Part shown: positions 5,533-6,123 of the stretch, piece after piece
How the letters are laid out: each line of letters opens with the position of its first letter
Position numbering within the stretch: the first letter of the stretch is position 1
DNA from: Bryobacterales bacterium
GTDB taxonomy: Bacteria; Acidobacteriota; Terriglobia; Bryobacterales; Bryobacteraceae
Length of the DNA: 6,123 bases
Assembly: GCA_003142355.1 (NCBI GenBank)
Contig: PLMF01000113.1
Span: 1 to 6,123 of the forward strand
Direction of reading: 5' to 3'
Program-made: the position numbers and the translations under genes
Notes under the pieces: generated by a model
What the model saw: only the letters and a program-made list of their open reading frames with translations
Database searches by the model: none
Told to the model about the DNA's origin: nothing

Positions 5533-6123
5533 ATCCGAAATCATCCGCTTCAACCGGTTGTTGGCGGGGTTCGCCGGCAAACGAATTCTCGTCGTCGGCG
5601 ATCTCATGCTCGACGAGTTTATTTGGGGAAGGGTGTCGCGCATTTCGCCCGAAGCGCCCGTTCCCGTGGTCGACGTCACGGGGGAATCGTACTATCCCGG
5701 AGGCGCCGCTAATGTGGCGCGCAATGTCCGGGAGTTCACCGATCAGGTCGCCGTCATGGGTGTCACGGGGGTGGACTCTCATGGGCGGCAGTTGCTGGAT
5801 CTGTTGCAAGATTCCGGCATCGATACGTCCGGGATTCAACAGGATGCCGCCTTTTCCACCACCGTGAAGACCCGGATTATCGCCCGCAACCAGCAAGTGG
5901 TGCGCGTGGACCGTGAACGCAGGACGCCGCTGACTCCCCAACAGACTGAACGTGCCAGGAACCACCTGGACGGCATGGTCGCGGGCCTGGATGCGATCAT
6001 CGTCGCCGACTACGGCAAAGGCTTTCTGACCCAGCCGCTGGCGGATCATATCTGCCGGACGGCGCACGCGCACCGCAAGATCCTGACCGTGGACCCGCAT
6101 CCTTACACTTCGCTTTCCTGGCC
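5522..6123 (+). CDS. rfaE1: RfaE1/HldE-type D-glycero-beta-D-manno-heptose-7-phosphate kinase, N-terminal part (runs off the window)
   Basis: An open frame of 200 complete codons with no stop before the window edge. It is a PfkB/ribokinase-fold sugar kinase. Residues 20-52 (KRILVVGDLMLDEFIWGRVS, then RISPEAPVPVVDV) are the hallmark of RfaE1/HldA and the N-terminal half of HldE; PGGAANVARNV (59-69) is the PfkB substrate-side motif, followed by VRVDRE (127-132), ADYGKGFL (162-169) and VDPHP (190-194). The family phosphorylates heptose 7-phosphate at O1 in the ADP-heptose pathway for LPS cores. The C-terminal part with the PfkB GAGD catalytic motif is missing, so whether it is kinase-only (about 330 residues) or fused to the adenylyltransferase (about 480) cannot be told. 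The ATG lies inside the 3' end of the glycosyltransferase gene (11-nt overlap, +1 frame), pointing to translational coupling. Its ribosome-binding site is weak (GTGGGA directly upstream). Confidence 0.88.
   Translation, partial: MQAESEIIRFNRLLAGFAGKRILVVGDLMLDEFIWGRVSRISPEAPVPVVDVTGESYYPGGAANVARNVREFTDQVAVMGVTGVDSHGRQLLDLLQDSGIDTSGIQQDAAFSTTVKTRIIARNQQVVRVDRERRTPLTPQQTERARNHLDGMVAGLDAIIVADYGKGFLTQPLADHICRTAHAHRKILTVDPHPYTSLSW

Noticed and set aside
5486..6100. Minus-strand open frame of 204 codons opposite the kinase
   Set aside because: The plus strand encodes unmistakable RfaE1 motifs; the kinase frame simply lacks a stop within the window, which makes the antisense frame look like the main one.

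Overview
The window (6,123 bases, GC-rich) looks like chromosomal DNA of an Acidobacteriota member, probably near the Solibacter/Bryobacter group. This is an inference from recalled protein style: a one-component regulator that starts with a 'LDSWKDIAAYLGRDLRTVQRW' helix-turn-helix and continues into a TolB-like domain and TPRs, a Tat-exported aldo/keto reductase, and a secreted protein of the 'LKLYLKNGSYHVVREYQV' type. No database search was possible. There is no phage, plasmid, CRISPR, rRNA or tRNA signal.

Layout, left to right. (1) 21-1574, minus strand: HTH/TolB-like/TPR regulator. (2) 1575-1712: divergent promoter region with a 10-bp-period direct repeat. (3) 1713-2198, plus strand: small secreted protein of unknown function. 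(4) 2205-2242: short inverted repeat between two convergent stop codons. (5) 2244-3131, minus: Tat-targeted aldo/keto reductase. (6) 3176-3949, minus: secreted protein with a charged helical stretch, 44 bp upstream of the reductase and possibly co-transcribed with it. (7) 3974-4061: an 88-bp palindromic element of four hairpins, in the divergent gap. (8) 4102-5532, plus: a GT2 glycosyltransferase fused to a SAM-dependent methyltransferase. (9) 5522 to the window end, plus: the N-terminal 200 codons of an RfaE1/HldE-type heptose-7-phosphate kinase, overlapping the preceding gene by 11 bases.

Genes 8 and 9 form the start of a translationally coupled cell-envelope (heptose/LPS-type) operon. The regulator and the small secreted protein are divergent neighbours that may share control through the repeats between them. 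The reductase and the secreted protein upstream of it share a strand, but nothing in the sequence links their functions.

No new multi-gene system is evident. The most notable signal is non-coding: the 88-bp cloverleaf-like element at 3974-4061. Its half-sites differ by paired changes that preserve the stems, and its terminal sequence recurs in the short element at 2205-2242.
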